Assembly: GCA_963775085.1 (NCBI GenBank)
Contig: CAVZHO010000002.1
Span: 186,001 to 250,000 of the forward strand
Reading direction: 5' to 3'
Origin: JAAFIP01 sp963775085
GTDB taxonomy: Bacteria; Pseudomonadota; Gammaproteobacteria; Burkholderiales; Burkholderiaceae_C
DNA: 64,000 nucleotides
Part shown: piece by piece, positions 51,520 to 59,284 of the stretch
Position numbering within the stretch: position 1 is the stretch's first letter
Layout of the letters: every line of letters starts with the position of its first letter
Program-made: the position numbers and the translations under genes
The notes under the pieces: model-generated
Databases searched by the model: none
What the model was told of the DNA's origin: nothing
What the model saw: the letters and a program-made list of their open reading frames with translations, nothing else

Positions 51520-54135
51520 ATGCCGATGCAAAGACGAGAAGCCATCAAGCGCGGCTTTGCCGCCCTGTCCACCTTGGCGCTGGGTGAGACGATTTTGCTC
51601 GCCCCAGAAAATGCCAACGCGCAACTGTTCAAGCCGAAAAACCGCAAACTCTACGGCGTTCGCAAGGCCGAGCGCCGTGCCAGCGGCAAAGGCCGCCTGA
51701 AAAACGACTACAGCAATGCCGTGATTAAAAAAGGCGTGTGCTTGAACTGCTCCACCGTCTGCGGCATACAAGGCTATGTGATTGACGGCAAGCTGGTCAA
51801 AGTATCTGGCAACCCACTCGACCCCAACAACGGCAAGAGCCTGTGTGCCAAAGGCCAAAGCGGCCCGACAATCAACGACTACGCCGACCGTTTGCAGTTC
51901 CCACTCAAGCGCGTGGGCAAGCGCGGCGAAGGCAAGTGGAAGCGCATTAGCTGGGATGAGGCCTACACCGAAATGGCCAGCCGCATCCGCAAAGCCATCG
52001 ATGAAGGCAAGCCCGAAGAAGTGGCCATCCAGATTGGCCGCTCGCGCATTGCCGAGGAGATGACGCGGTTTCTCAATGCTATTGGCTCGCCCAGCTTGTT
52101 TAACCATCGCTCGCTGTGCTCCAGCAACAAGCGCGCGGCTAACTACGCCTGCCTGGGCGAGACCGACTGGGAAAGCCCGGACTTTGAACGCAGCAAATAC
52201 ATCTTGAATTTTGGTGCCAACTTTTACGAAGCGCACCAGGGCGCTATCCACGCGGCCAAACGCATCATCAAAGGCCGCTTTGATAACGGTGCAAAACTGG
52301 TCACCTTTGACGTGCGCCTGAGCAACACGGCGGGCAGGTCGGACGAGTGGATACCGCTGAACCCCGGCAGCGATGGCGCGATGGCGCTGGCTATGGGCAA
52401 TGTGATCATGCAGGCCAACTTGCACGATGCCAAGTGGCTCGATACGTGGAGCAATGTGAAGGCCGAAGAGCTCAAAACCTGGATCAGCCGCTACACCCCC
52501 GAGTGGGGTGAGAGCGTTACAGGCATTGCGGCAGCAGATATTAAAAGAATAGCATTGGAGTTTGCCAAGGCCGCGCCGCGCGCGGTGGCCTTTACCAACC
52601 GGGGCTCAGGGGCGCACTACAACGGTTTTAACAACGACCGCGCGGTGATCATGCTCAACGCCATTGTCGGCAGCATTGGCAAGGAGGGTGGCTACTGCTA
52701 TACCACCGAGCCTACGCGGGTGCCGCCAGCTGTTTTTCCACAGCCCATGCCACGCCCTCCTGCGCCCACGGCTAAGAGCCTTATTGAAAACCCGCCCGAG
52801 TGGCCTCTGGCCAACAAATGGCAGCGCATGAAGGTGGGGCAGATTGTTTACAAATACATTCAGGAAGGGCGCGGCAAAATTCAGGTGTACATCAGCTACA
52901 CCGTGGCCGCGCCGCTGACCTGGCCCGAAGGCCGCAGCCTGGTGGTGGATGTGCTGAAAGATGAAAAGCTCATCCCCTTCCACGTCTGCTCTGATGTGGT
53001 GTACAGCGAGCAAGCGCACTATGCCGACATCATCCTGCCAGACGCCAGCTACATGGAGCGCTGGGGTTTTGATGTGCGCAACAACATGGAGCTGCGCGAC
53101 TACGTCACCCTGCGCCAGCCCTTCACACCGCCCCCTGGTGAGTGCGTGAGCTTTGTGGACACTATGATTGAGCTGGGTAAGCGCATCAGCCCCGAGACGG
53201 CCAAGTACTTCCAGTTTAAAGACCATGAAGAATGGCTTAAGCTGCGCAGCAAGGGCCTGACCCAGCGGGTGGGCGAAGACGGCTGGGGGTACATGGTGAA
53301 AAACGGCGTATGGCAAGACATGAGCAAGCCCAAATACTACGCGCTGTATAACTGGGATGTAGAGGCTGCCCAACTCAAAGACAGCCGGGTCGATGCGGCC
53401 ACCCAAATCATCTACCGCAAGGCTGCCAACGGCACCGAGAGCAAAGTGGGCCTGATGGTAGACGGCAAAGCGCGGCGCGGCTTTTTAACGCCGGACCGCA
53501 AGTTCTCCATCTTCCACGAAGACATCCTGGCTGCAGGCAAGCAGGTGGGCTTTGCCGACAACGGCATGCCCGAGTTTTTCCCGGTGGAGAGCTTTGTGAA
53601 GATGAAGCCCAACCAGTTGCACTTGGTCACCTTCAAGTGGAACGTGCACACCCAGGGCCGCACCGCCAGCCAAAAATACCTTAGCGAGATCGTTCACCAC
53701 AACCCGATGTGGATCAACACCCAAACCGCCAAAGACTACGGCATCAAAACCGGTGACCTGGTGGAGCTATCGACCTTCCGGCCCTATGGCCACGACATGA
53801 AAAACGGCGGTGACTTCATTGGCAACGCGGTGATTACCGCCTACGTCACCGAGGGTATCCACCCGCGCGTACTGGCGGTGAGCAACTCGCTGGGCAACCT
53901 GTGGCATGGCCGCGCAGGCAATGCCAACAAGGGCAGCCTGAACACGCCCAGCATCGGCCTGGACCAAAGCGGCCTGCTGGCCGACCAAGACCTGGACGAA
54001 GACATTTGGTGGGACCCACGCAATGGCGGTACCGGTGCGGGCTACAACGTGAATGCGATTTTGCCTATCCAAAGCGCGCCGCTGGTGGGCATGCAGGGAT
54101 GGTTTGATACGGTTTGCAGTATCAAGGCGCTCTGA
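51520..54135 (+). CDS. Tat-exported molybdopterin oxidoreductase catalytic subunit of unknown substrate
   Basis: An 871-residue DMSO-reductase-family protein. The signal MPMQRREAIKRGFAALSTLAL has an RRxAIK Tat motif. C74, C77, C81 and C109 bind a [4Fe-4S] cluster; the Mo ligand is probably Cys200 (FNHRSLCSSNKRA). Cofactor blocks include ILNFGANFYEAHQG, VTFDVRLSNTAGRSDEWIPL and the C-terminal dinucleotide domain (TFKWNVHTQGRTAS; NSLGNLWHGRAGNANKG). It looks closest in layout to polysulfide/thiosulfate or tetrathionate reductases; the B-then-A order without a membrane subunit is unusual. Its place between senA and egtD suggests a selenium- or sulfur-related job, which is inference. It could instead be a generic oxyanion reductase. 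Confidence 0.85.
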   Translation: MPMQRREAIKRGFAALSTLALGETILLAPENANAQLFKPKNRKLYGVRKAERRASGKGRLKNDYSNAVIKKGVCLNCSTVCGIQGYVIDGKLVKVSGNPLDPNNGKSLCAKGQSGPTINDYADRLQFPLKRVGKRGEGKWKRISWDEAYTEMASRIRKAIDEGKPEEVAIQIGRSRIAEEMTRFLNAIGSPSLFNHRSLCSSNKRAANYACLGETDWESPDFERSKYILNFGANFYEAHQGAIHAAKRIIKGRFDNGAKLVTFDVRLSNTAGRSDEWIPLNPGSDGAMALAMGNVIMQANLHDAKWLDTWSNVKAEELKTWISRYTPEWGESVTGIAAADIKRIALEFAKAAPRAVAFTNRGSGAHYNGFNNDRAVIMLNAIVGSIGKEGGYCYTTEPTRVPPAVFPQPMPRPPAPTAKSLIENPPEWPLANKWQRMKVGQIVYKYIQEGRGKIQVYISYTVAAPLTWPEGRSLVVDVLKDEKLIPFHVCSDVVYSEQAHYADIILPDASYMERWGFDVRNNMELRDYVTLRQPFTPPPGECVSFVDTMIELGKRISPETAKYFQFKDHEEWLKLRSKGLTQRVGEDGWGYMVKNGVWQDMSKPKYYALYNWDVEAAQLKDSRVDAATQIIYRKAANGTESKVGLMVDGKARRGFLTPDRKFSIFHEDILAAGKQVGFADNGMPEFFPVESFVKMKPNQLHLVTFKWNVHTQGRTASQKYLSEIVHHNPMWINTQTAKDYGIKTGDLVELSTFRPYGHDMKNGGDFIGNAVITAYVTEGIHPRVLAVSNSLGNLWHGRAGNANKGSLNTPSIGLDQSGLLADQDLDEDIWWDPRNGGTGAGYNVNAILPIQSAPLVGMQGWFDTVCSIKAL

Positions 54136-54182
54136 AAATAATAGCTGCTTACGTCCTATTGGTGTGGACTATGCAGATACTT
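54136..54182 (+). repeat. Dispersed small repeat between convergent genes
   Basis: AATAATAGCTGCTTACG, TCCTATTGGTGTGGACTATG: second stem-loop GTCC/GGAC kept. It fills the spacer between the molybdenum enzyme and egtD. Confidence 0.72.
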
Positions 54183-55171
54183 TATTGAATATTAGCCCAA
54201 ACCACGGCAAAGTAGTTGCGCTCATCTGTCCACACCGTGGGCGCGGCAAAGCCAGCCGCTTTGAGCAAGGCGGTAAAGCTCTCTACCGTCCATTTGTACG
54301 AGTTTTCTGTGTGGATGCGCTCGCCTGCTTTAAAGCTGCGCTCTTGTGTGTCCAAAGCACCGGGCCAGGTGATGCGCACGGCGCGCCTGGCCTCGACATG
54401 CATCTCTATGCGCGACGCTTGTGCGTTGTAAAACGCCACATGCTGCCAGTCACGCACCTCAAAATTGCTGCCCAACAGGGTGTTGATATGGCGCAGCATG
54501 TTCAGGTTAAACGCGGCGGTCACGCCCAGCGGGTCGTCGTAGGCGGGCTCCAGCACGTCAATGGGTTTGATCAAATCTACGCCGATCAGCAGACCGCTGC
54601 CTGCCGCGCCGCTGGCGCACAGGGTGCGGATGCGCTGCAACAGTGCCAGCGATTCTGCCGGGCCAAAGTTGCTAATACTCGAGCCGGGGTAGAAGGCCGC
54701 AATCGGTACCTGGTGCAGATCGCGCATCAGCTCGGGCGGCAAATCCAGCGTGCTGGAAAAGTCCATACCCACACCGGCCATTTGGATGGAGGTGTGTTGA
54801 AGCTGCAAATTTTGTAGCACGGCGCGCAGGTATTGCACCGAAATATCAATGGCTACGTAGTGGCTGGGCTGCAAGCTGGCAAACAGGCTGGTGGCCTTGG
54901 CGCAACTGCCTGCGCCCAGGTCTACCAGAGCCGCACCACGCGGCACACGCGCGGCGATGGCATCGCGCTGGCCCAGCAAAATGGCGGCTTCGGCGCGGGT
55001 AGGGTAGTACTCGGGCAGCTCGGTGATGGCATCAAACAGGCGCGAGCCCAGCGCGTCGTACAGGTATTTGGGCGAGGTGTGGGCTTGGGGGTGGAGCAAG
55101 CCTGCGGCGAGTTCTTGGCGAATCTGCGTGTGGTTGTCTTGGTGGAGGTCATAAAAACGAAGATCGGCCAT
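54182..55171 (-). CDS. egtD: L-histidine N-alpha-methyltransferase
   Basis: A 329-residue SAM-dependent methyltransferase of the EgtD family, which trimethylates histidine to hercynine. Markers: TSPKYLYDALGSRLFDAITELPEYYPTRAE, VDLGAGSCAKATSLFASL (SAM loop), AFYPGSSISNFGP, LIGVDLIKPIDVLEPAYDDPLGVTAAFN and the C-terminal HTENSYKWTVESFTALL (in parts). Hercynine is the acceptor for the SenA enzyme, so this completes the selenoneine route. Start ATG 55171; divergent from the transporter operon. Confidence 0.95.
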   Translation of the reverse strand: MADLRFYDLHQDNHTQIRQELAAGLLHPQAHTSPKYLYDALGSRLFDAITELPEYYPTRAEAAILLGQRDAIAARVPRGAALVDLGAGSCAKATSLFASLQPSHYVAIDISVQYLRAVLQNLQLQHTSIQMAGVGMDFSSTLDLPPELMRDLHQVPIAAFYPGSSISNFGPAESLALLQRIRTLCASGAAGSGLLIGVDLIKPIDVLEPAYDDPLGVTAAFNLNMLRHINTLLGSNFEVRDWQHVAFYNAQASRIEMHVEARRAVRITWPGALDTQERSFKAGERIHTENSYKWTVESFTALLKAAGFAAPTVWTDERNYFAVVWANIQ

Positions 55172-55345
55172 GGGGTTTGTACGCTGCGGTAGGAAGTGAG
55201 AAAAATTTGCAGAAAAACGAACTCTGTCGCACCTGCGCATGCAAATCTTACACGCAGAATACGCCAATGGTTTTCGTGCGGCTCGCCAGCAGGAAATGGC
55301 AGTTTAGGTTCTAATCTGGGTTCCTTATTTTTGTGGAGTGTATAA

Positions 55346-56206
55346 ATGCGTCGTTCAGTTGTTAAAGTTCTTCTCGCTAGCGCTGTGCTGGCTATCACGG
55401 GCACTGCGGTGGCCCAGCAGTCGGTGTTTCGTGTGACCACCATTCCCGAAGAGGCGGCAACGGAGCAGACCCGCAAGTTTGGCCCGATTGTGAAATACCT
55501 GGAGAGCAAGCTGGGCCAAAAAGTAGAGTTTATTCCCGTGAGCGACTATCCCGCTGCGGTGGAGGCCCTGGTGAACAAGCAGGTGGACATGGTGTGGTTT
55601 GGCGGCTTTACGCATGTGCAGGCCAATGTGCGTTCGGGTGGCAAAATTGTGCCCATCGCCCAGCGCGAAGAAGACACCAAGTTCCAGTCGGTGTTTATCA
55701 CCAAGCCTGACTCTGGCATCAAAACCCTGGCGGATCTGAAAGGCAAGCAAGTAAGCTTTGGTTCGCAGTCGTCCACCTCGGGCCATTTGATGCCGCGCAG
55801 CTTTTTGCTGGACGCGAAGATTGATCCCGACAAAGACTTCAGGCGCGTAGCCTACTCGGGCGCACACGATGCGACCATTGCCTCGGTGACCAGCGGCAAG
55901 GTAGATGCTGCCGCACTGGACATTACGGTGTGGAACAAGTTTGTCAAAGAAGGCAAGGTCACGGATAAAGATGCCGTGGTCTTCTTTACGACGCCGGGTT
56001 ACTTTAACTACAACTGGTCGGTGCATGCCGACATGCCGGCCGCCCAGCGCGAGCGCGTGACCAAGGCGATTTTGGACATCGACCCCAAAACAGCCGAAGG
56101 CAAAGAAATTTTGGACCTGAACCGCGCTACCCGCTACATTGCCACCAAGCCTGAGAACTACAAAGGCATTGAAGCCGCTGCCCGCAGCGCTGGCCTACTG
56201 AAGTAA
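55346..56206 (+). CDS. PhnD-like periplasmic binding protein, putative selenium-oxyanion transporter
   Basis: A 286-residue binding protein with a Sec signal (MRRSVVKVLLASAVLAITGTAVAQ). Blocks TTIPEEAATEQTRKFGPIVKYLESKLGQKVEFIPVSDY (in parts), VDMVWFGGFTHVQAN, KQVSFGSQSSTSGHLMPRSFLL and VAYSGAHDATIASVTSGKVDAAALD match the PhnD-like group described as 'putative selenate ABC transporter' binding proteins because they co-occur with selD. Ligand is not proven; phosphonate, phosphite or phosphate remain possible. First gene of a four-gene transporter unit, divergent from egtD. Confidence 0.85.
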   Translation: MRRSVVKVLLASAVLAITGTAVAQQSVFRVTTIPEEAATEQTRKFGPIVKYLESKLGQKVEFIPVSDYPAAVEALVNKQVDMVWFGGFTHVQANVRSGGKIVPIAQREEDTKFQSVFITKPDSGIKTLADLKGKQVSFGSQSSTSGHLMPRSFLLDAKIDPDKDFRRVAYSGAHDATIASVTSGKVDAAALDITVWNKFVKEGKVTDKDAVVFFTTPGYFNYNWSVHADMPAAQRERVTKAILDIDPKTAEGKEILDLNRATRYIATKPENYKGIEAAARSAGLLK

Positions 56207-56220
56207 ACGCCATTTGACTT

Positions 56221-56275
56221 ACTATAAAAATAATAGCTGCTTACGCTATATTCCATTGGGCTTGGAGCTGATTTT
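56221..56275 (+). repeat. Dispersed small repeat in the transporter operon
   Basis: AAAATAATAGCTGCTTACGC, TATATTCCATTGGGCTTGGAGC: type 2-like copy filling the gap between binding-protein and ATPase genes; the ribosome site of the next gene must lie in or at the end of it. Confidence 0.68.
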
Positions 56276-56278
56276 CTT

Positions 56279-57112
56279 ATGAAAATCAGTCTTCAAGGTG
56301 CAAGCGCCCGCCACCCGGCTGCGCACACGGGCGCGCCCGATGCGTTGCGCGCTGTGTCGCTGCAAGTGCAGGCAGGTGAGCATGTGGCCATCATAGGCCC
56401 TTCGGGCGCAGGTAAAACCACCTTGCTGCACCTGCTGGCCTGCGCGTTAAAGCCGCGTGCAGGTACGCTGCAATTGGGCTCAACCGATCCGTGGACACTG
56501 CCTGCCAAAGCTTTGCAGCAATTGCGCAGCACGCTATTTCTTGCGCCGCAGGTGCCACCTTTGCCGCCACGCCAGCGGGTGGTCACAGCGGTGCTGGCCG
56601 GGCGCTTGCCACAACAGAGTTTGCTGGCCAGTATGCGCAGCCTGTTTTACCCCACGGGCATTGCCATGGCCGATGCGGCGCTGGCGCGCTTTGATTTGAG
56701 CGACAAGCTGTTTGACCGGGTAGACCGCCTCTCGGGCGGCGAGCGCCAGCGGGTGGGTTTGGCGCGCATTTTGGCTTCCCAGGCGCAGCTGCTGCTGGTG
56801 GACGAGCCCTTGTCGGCGCTGGACCCATCCCGTAGCGAGCAGGCCATCACCACACTGACCGACATTGCCAGCGAGCGCGGTGCCACCTTGGTAGCCACGC
56901 TGCACCATGTGGAGATGGCTTTGAGATCCTTTCCGCGCATTGTGGGCATGCGCGATGGGCAGGTGGCGTTTGACCTGCCCGCAGCCCAGGTCACGCCGCA
57001 GCGCCTGCAAGAGCTGTACGCCCAGCACCTGCATGAGCTGACCGGCCCCGCGCCTGATGCACTGGACGTGTTGGCCACGCCCGCACTACCCGCCGTGATG
57101 CACTGCCGCTAG
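56279..57112 (+). CDS. ABC transporter ATP-binding protein (PhnC-like)
   Basis: A 277-residue ATPase: Walker A IGPSGAGKTTLLHLLA (residues ~38-53), signature LSGGERQRVGLARIL, Walker B LLLVDEPLSALDPSRSE and the switch His in VATLHHVEMAL. Closest in layout to PhnC, consistent with the PhnD-like and PhnE-like neighbours. It powers uptake of the solute bound by the 55346-56206 product. The C-terminus is extended by a Pro/Ala-rich tail. Confidence 0.9.
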   Translation: MKISLQGASARHPAAHTGAPDALRAVSLQVQAGEHVAIIGPSGAGKTTLLHLLACALKPRAGTLQLGSTDPWTLPAKALQQLRSTLFLAPQVPPLPPRQRVVTAVLAGRLPQQSLLASMRSLFYPTGIAMADAALARFDLSDKLFDRVDRLSGGERQRVGLARILASQAQLLLVDEPLSALDPSRSEQAITTLTDIASERGATLVATLHHVEMALRSFPRIVGMRDGQVAFDLPAAQVTPQRLQELYAQHLHELTGPAPDALDVLATPALPAVMHCR

Positions 57113-57137
57113 AGCGACTGCGCTGCTACACCTTGCC

Positions 57138-57995
57138 ATGGCCGCTGTTTCAAGTTCATTGCCGAGCGCTAGCGCAGCGGCCACGGCCTACCGAGACCCG
57201 GCATGGACGGGCCGGGTGTTTTGGCTGTTGGCGGGATTGGTGTTGCTGTGGCCTTTGCTGGTATTGACCGAGTTCAAAGTCTGGACGCTGTTTGAAGCCA
57301 GCAACCTGAAACCGACGCTGAAATTTCTCAGCGATTTTTTTCCACCCAAGATCGAGGGTGAATTCTTGCTCCTGGTGGCCGTCGAGACCTGGCGCACCGT
57401 GGCCATCGCCACGGCGGGGATTGCACTGGCCTTGGTGCTGGCCATCCCCTTGAGCTTGCTGTCGGTACGGGTGCTATCCATCTCGGCGTTAACCGGCCGC
57501 ATGGCTACCTTGCCCGCGCTGTTGCGCACGGTGCTGCGCTGGACCATGATTGTGCTGCGCAGCGTGCCCGAGCTGATCTGGGCGCTGGTGTTTGTGCGCG
57601 TGGTGGGCCTGGGCCCCACAGCGGGCGTGATAGCCATTGCGCTCACCTACGGCGGCATGCTGGGCAAGGTCTATGCCGAAATATTGGAGAGCGGCGAGGC
57701 CCATGCCACCCAAAGTTTGCTGCGCAATGGCACCAGCCGTATGCAGGCCTTTTGGTATGCGCTGCTGCCGCAAAATGCGGCCGAGCTGACCAGCTACACC
57801 GTGTACCGCTGGGAGTGCGCCATCCGCAGCTCGGCCGTGCTGGGCTTTGTGGGCGCGGGGGGCTTGGGCCAGCAGATGGATGCGTCGATGAAAATGTTCA
57901 ACGGCTCGGAAGTGTGCACCATGCTCTTTGTGTTTATGCTGCTGGTGTGGCTGGCCGACAAAGCCAGTGCCTGGCTGCGCGTGCAGTTGGGATGA
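57138..57995 (+). CDS. ABC transporter permease (PhnE-like), first copy
   Basis: A 285-residue inner-membrane permease with six segments: VFWLLAGLVLLWPLLVL, VAVETWRTVAIATAGIALALVLAIPLSLL, the ALLRTVLRWTMIVLRSVPELIWALVFVRVVGLGPTAGVI block, and the EAA-like loop YAEILESGEAHATQSLLRNGTSRMQAF that contacts the ATPase, ending CAIRSSAVLGFVGAGGLGQQM. Full length. Paired with a second permease immediately downstream, as in PhnE1/PhnE2 systems. Confidence 0.9.
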   Translation: MAAVSSSLPSASAAATAYRDPAWTGRVFWLLAGLVLLWPLLVLTEFKVWTLFEASNLKPTLKFLSDFFPPKIEGEFLLLVAVETWRTVAIATAGIALALVLAIPLSLLSVRVLSISALTGRMATLPALLRTVLRWTMIVLRSVPELIWALVFVRVVGLGPTAGVIAIALTYGGMLGKVYAEILESGEAHATQSLLRNGTSRMQAFWYALLPQNAAELTSYTVYRWECAIRSSAVLGFVGAGGLGQQMDASMKMFNGSEVCTMLFVFMLLVWLADKASAWLRVQLG

Positions 57996-58002
57996 TTGCG
58001 CG

Positions 58003-58894
58003 ATGAGCTTACGCGATACGCCGCCCGCAGCGCGAGCCCCCCTGGGGGGCAGCGAAGTACACGTAGTGACAAGCGTGGGAGCCACTAACGAAAAATTCAG
58101 GCTACCCCCACCGCTGTTTGACGCGCGCTGCAAAGCCTGCTGGTTTGTCTTTGGCCTGGTGTGCCTGACGGTAGCCAGCTTTTGGACGCTGGAGCTCAAG
58201 TGGGCGCAGTTTTTCAGCGTGGACGCGGCCCGCAAAATGGGCAAGTTTATCAACGAGCTCCTGGTGCCCGAGACCGAAGCTAAATTTATGGCCAAACTGG
58301 TGTGGGCTGCTTTGGAGACGCTGGCTATGAGCGCCCTGGGCACCCTTTTGGCCGTGGTGATGGGCTTGGCCCTGGCCTTGCCTGCCAGCAAGGCGTATGT
58401 GGGCGACCCGGCGCGTTGGCGCGGTATCACCCGCCTGCTGCTCAATGCGCTGCGCAGCATCCCCGAGCTGGTGTGGGCTGCTCTGCTGCTGATCAGCGCC
58501 GGGCTGGGGCCGTTTGCAGGCACCTTGGCGCTGGCGCTGCACACCACGGGGGTGCTGGGCCGCCTGTTTGCTGAAGCCCTGGAAAATGCCCCCGCGGGCC
58601 CCGCCACGGCGCTGCGCACGCACGGTGTAGCCGAGGGCCGCGTGTTTTGGTACGCCACGCTTGCCGCAGGTGCTGCCGCAACTATTGAGTTACTCCCTGT
58701 ACCGCTGGGAGAACAACATCCGCGCGGCTGCCGTGCTGGGCGTGGTGGGTGCGGGTGGCTTGGGGCAGATGCTGGCCTTTCATATGGGCCTGTTCCAGAT
58801 GGGCGAGACCAGCAGCATCCTGATCTCCATGATGCTATTGGTAGCTATCGTTGATGCGGTGAGCTATTGGGCGCGGCGGGGGATGATGCGGTGA
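58003..58894 (+). pseudogene. ABC transporter permease (PhnE-like), second copy, interrupted by a +1 frameshift
   Basis: The first frame (58003 onward) gives a normal permease up to VFWYATL, then becomes nonsense to a stop at 58854. A second frame picks up PQVLPQLLSYSLYRWENNIRAAAVLGVVGAGGLGQ and ends at 58894. Removing one T from CGCTTGCCG (58661-58662) joins them into about 296 residues with a proper EAA loop (LFAEALENAPAGPATALRTHG) and C-terminus. This is most likely a one-base homopolymer error in the sequence, not true loss. Residues ~5-30 derive from a GC-rich palindromic repeat (58031-58056), giving an odd N-terminus before the first membrane segment. Confidence 0.85.
58031..58056 (-). 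repeat. GC-rich palindromic repeat at the second permease 5' end
   Basis: GCCCCCCTGGGGGGC at 58036-58050 is a perfect palindrome around one T; flanks CGCGAG and AGCGAAG match the inverted form of the element inside fdhD. Confidence 0.6.
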
Positions 58895-58932
58895 GGCTCT
58901 GAGGCTTTTGCCGCGATGGGGCTTGGCTCCGG

Positions 58933-59160
58933 GCGATGGAGCGTATGCTGACCGCCCTCATACTGGAGTACCAGAAATCGGTCGGTCAGCACACGCTCCA
59001 TCGCCTCGTGACCACCTTGGCGCGCTACCCGTAGTCGCCGGAAAGTTTTTGCAGAAACTACGGGTAGCGCGCTACCATAGCCGCGAGGTGGGTTAGCGTA
59101 TGCAAATTGACCGATTTCTGGTACTCCAGTATGAGGGCGATTTGCATGCGCTAACCCACC
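58933..59160. repeat. Composite three-hairpin palindromic element, copy A
   Basis: Hairpin 1: 58933-58953 with 58984-59004 (21 bp, one mismatch). Hairpin 2: GCGCGCTACCCGTAGT 59020-59035 with 59057-59072 (16 bp, perfect). Hairpin 3: 59087-59107 with 59140-59160 (21 bp, one mismatch). The 30-base loop of hairpin 1 (58954-58983, core CTGGAGTACCAG) and 30 bases of the hairpin 3 loop (59109-59138) are perfect reverse complements. It lies between convergent genes. A relative is at 62372-62601. Confidence 0.85.
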
Positions 59161-59239
59161 CGAAGAGATGCTGCCTAGCGATCTAAGGTGGGCTATCCAA
59201 ATACGTCTTTAGTAACTGCCGTGGTAGGTAATTGCATTG

Positions 59240-59283
59240 GCAGACCAATAAATACAAGCGTAAGCAGCTACCAACTCTGTAGC
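59240..59283 (-). repeat. Dispersed small repeat after the acyl-CoA synthetase gene
   Basis: On the minus strand: GCTACAGAGTTGGTAGC, TGCTTACGC, TTGTATTTATTGGTCTG: first stem-loop GCTAC/GTAGC kept. It starts one base after the stop codon of the neighbouring gene. Confidence 0.68.
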
Positions 59284-59284
59284 A

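Noticed and set aside
54053..54817. 254-codon plus-strand frame over egtD
   Set aside because: Antisense shadow of the clearly recognisable egtD; no family features.
58661..58894. Separate small gene with an N-terminus at 58661
   Set aside because: The sequence is the C-terminal third of a PhnE-like permease and joins the previous frame after removing one base.
58933..59160. Integron attC site or CRISPR array
   Set aside because: No GTTRRRY core sites, no gene cassettes or integrase; only hairpins with a shared loop and no regular spacer-repeat pattern.
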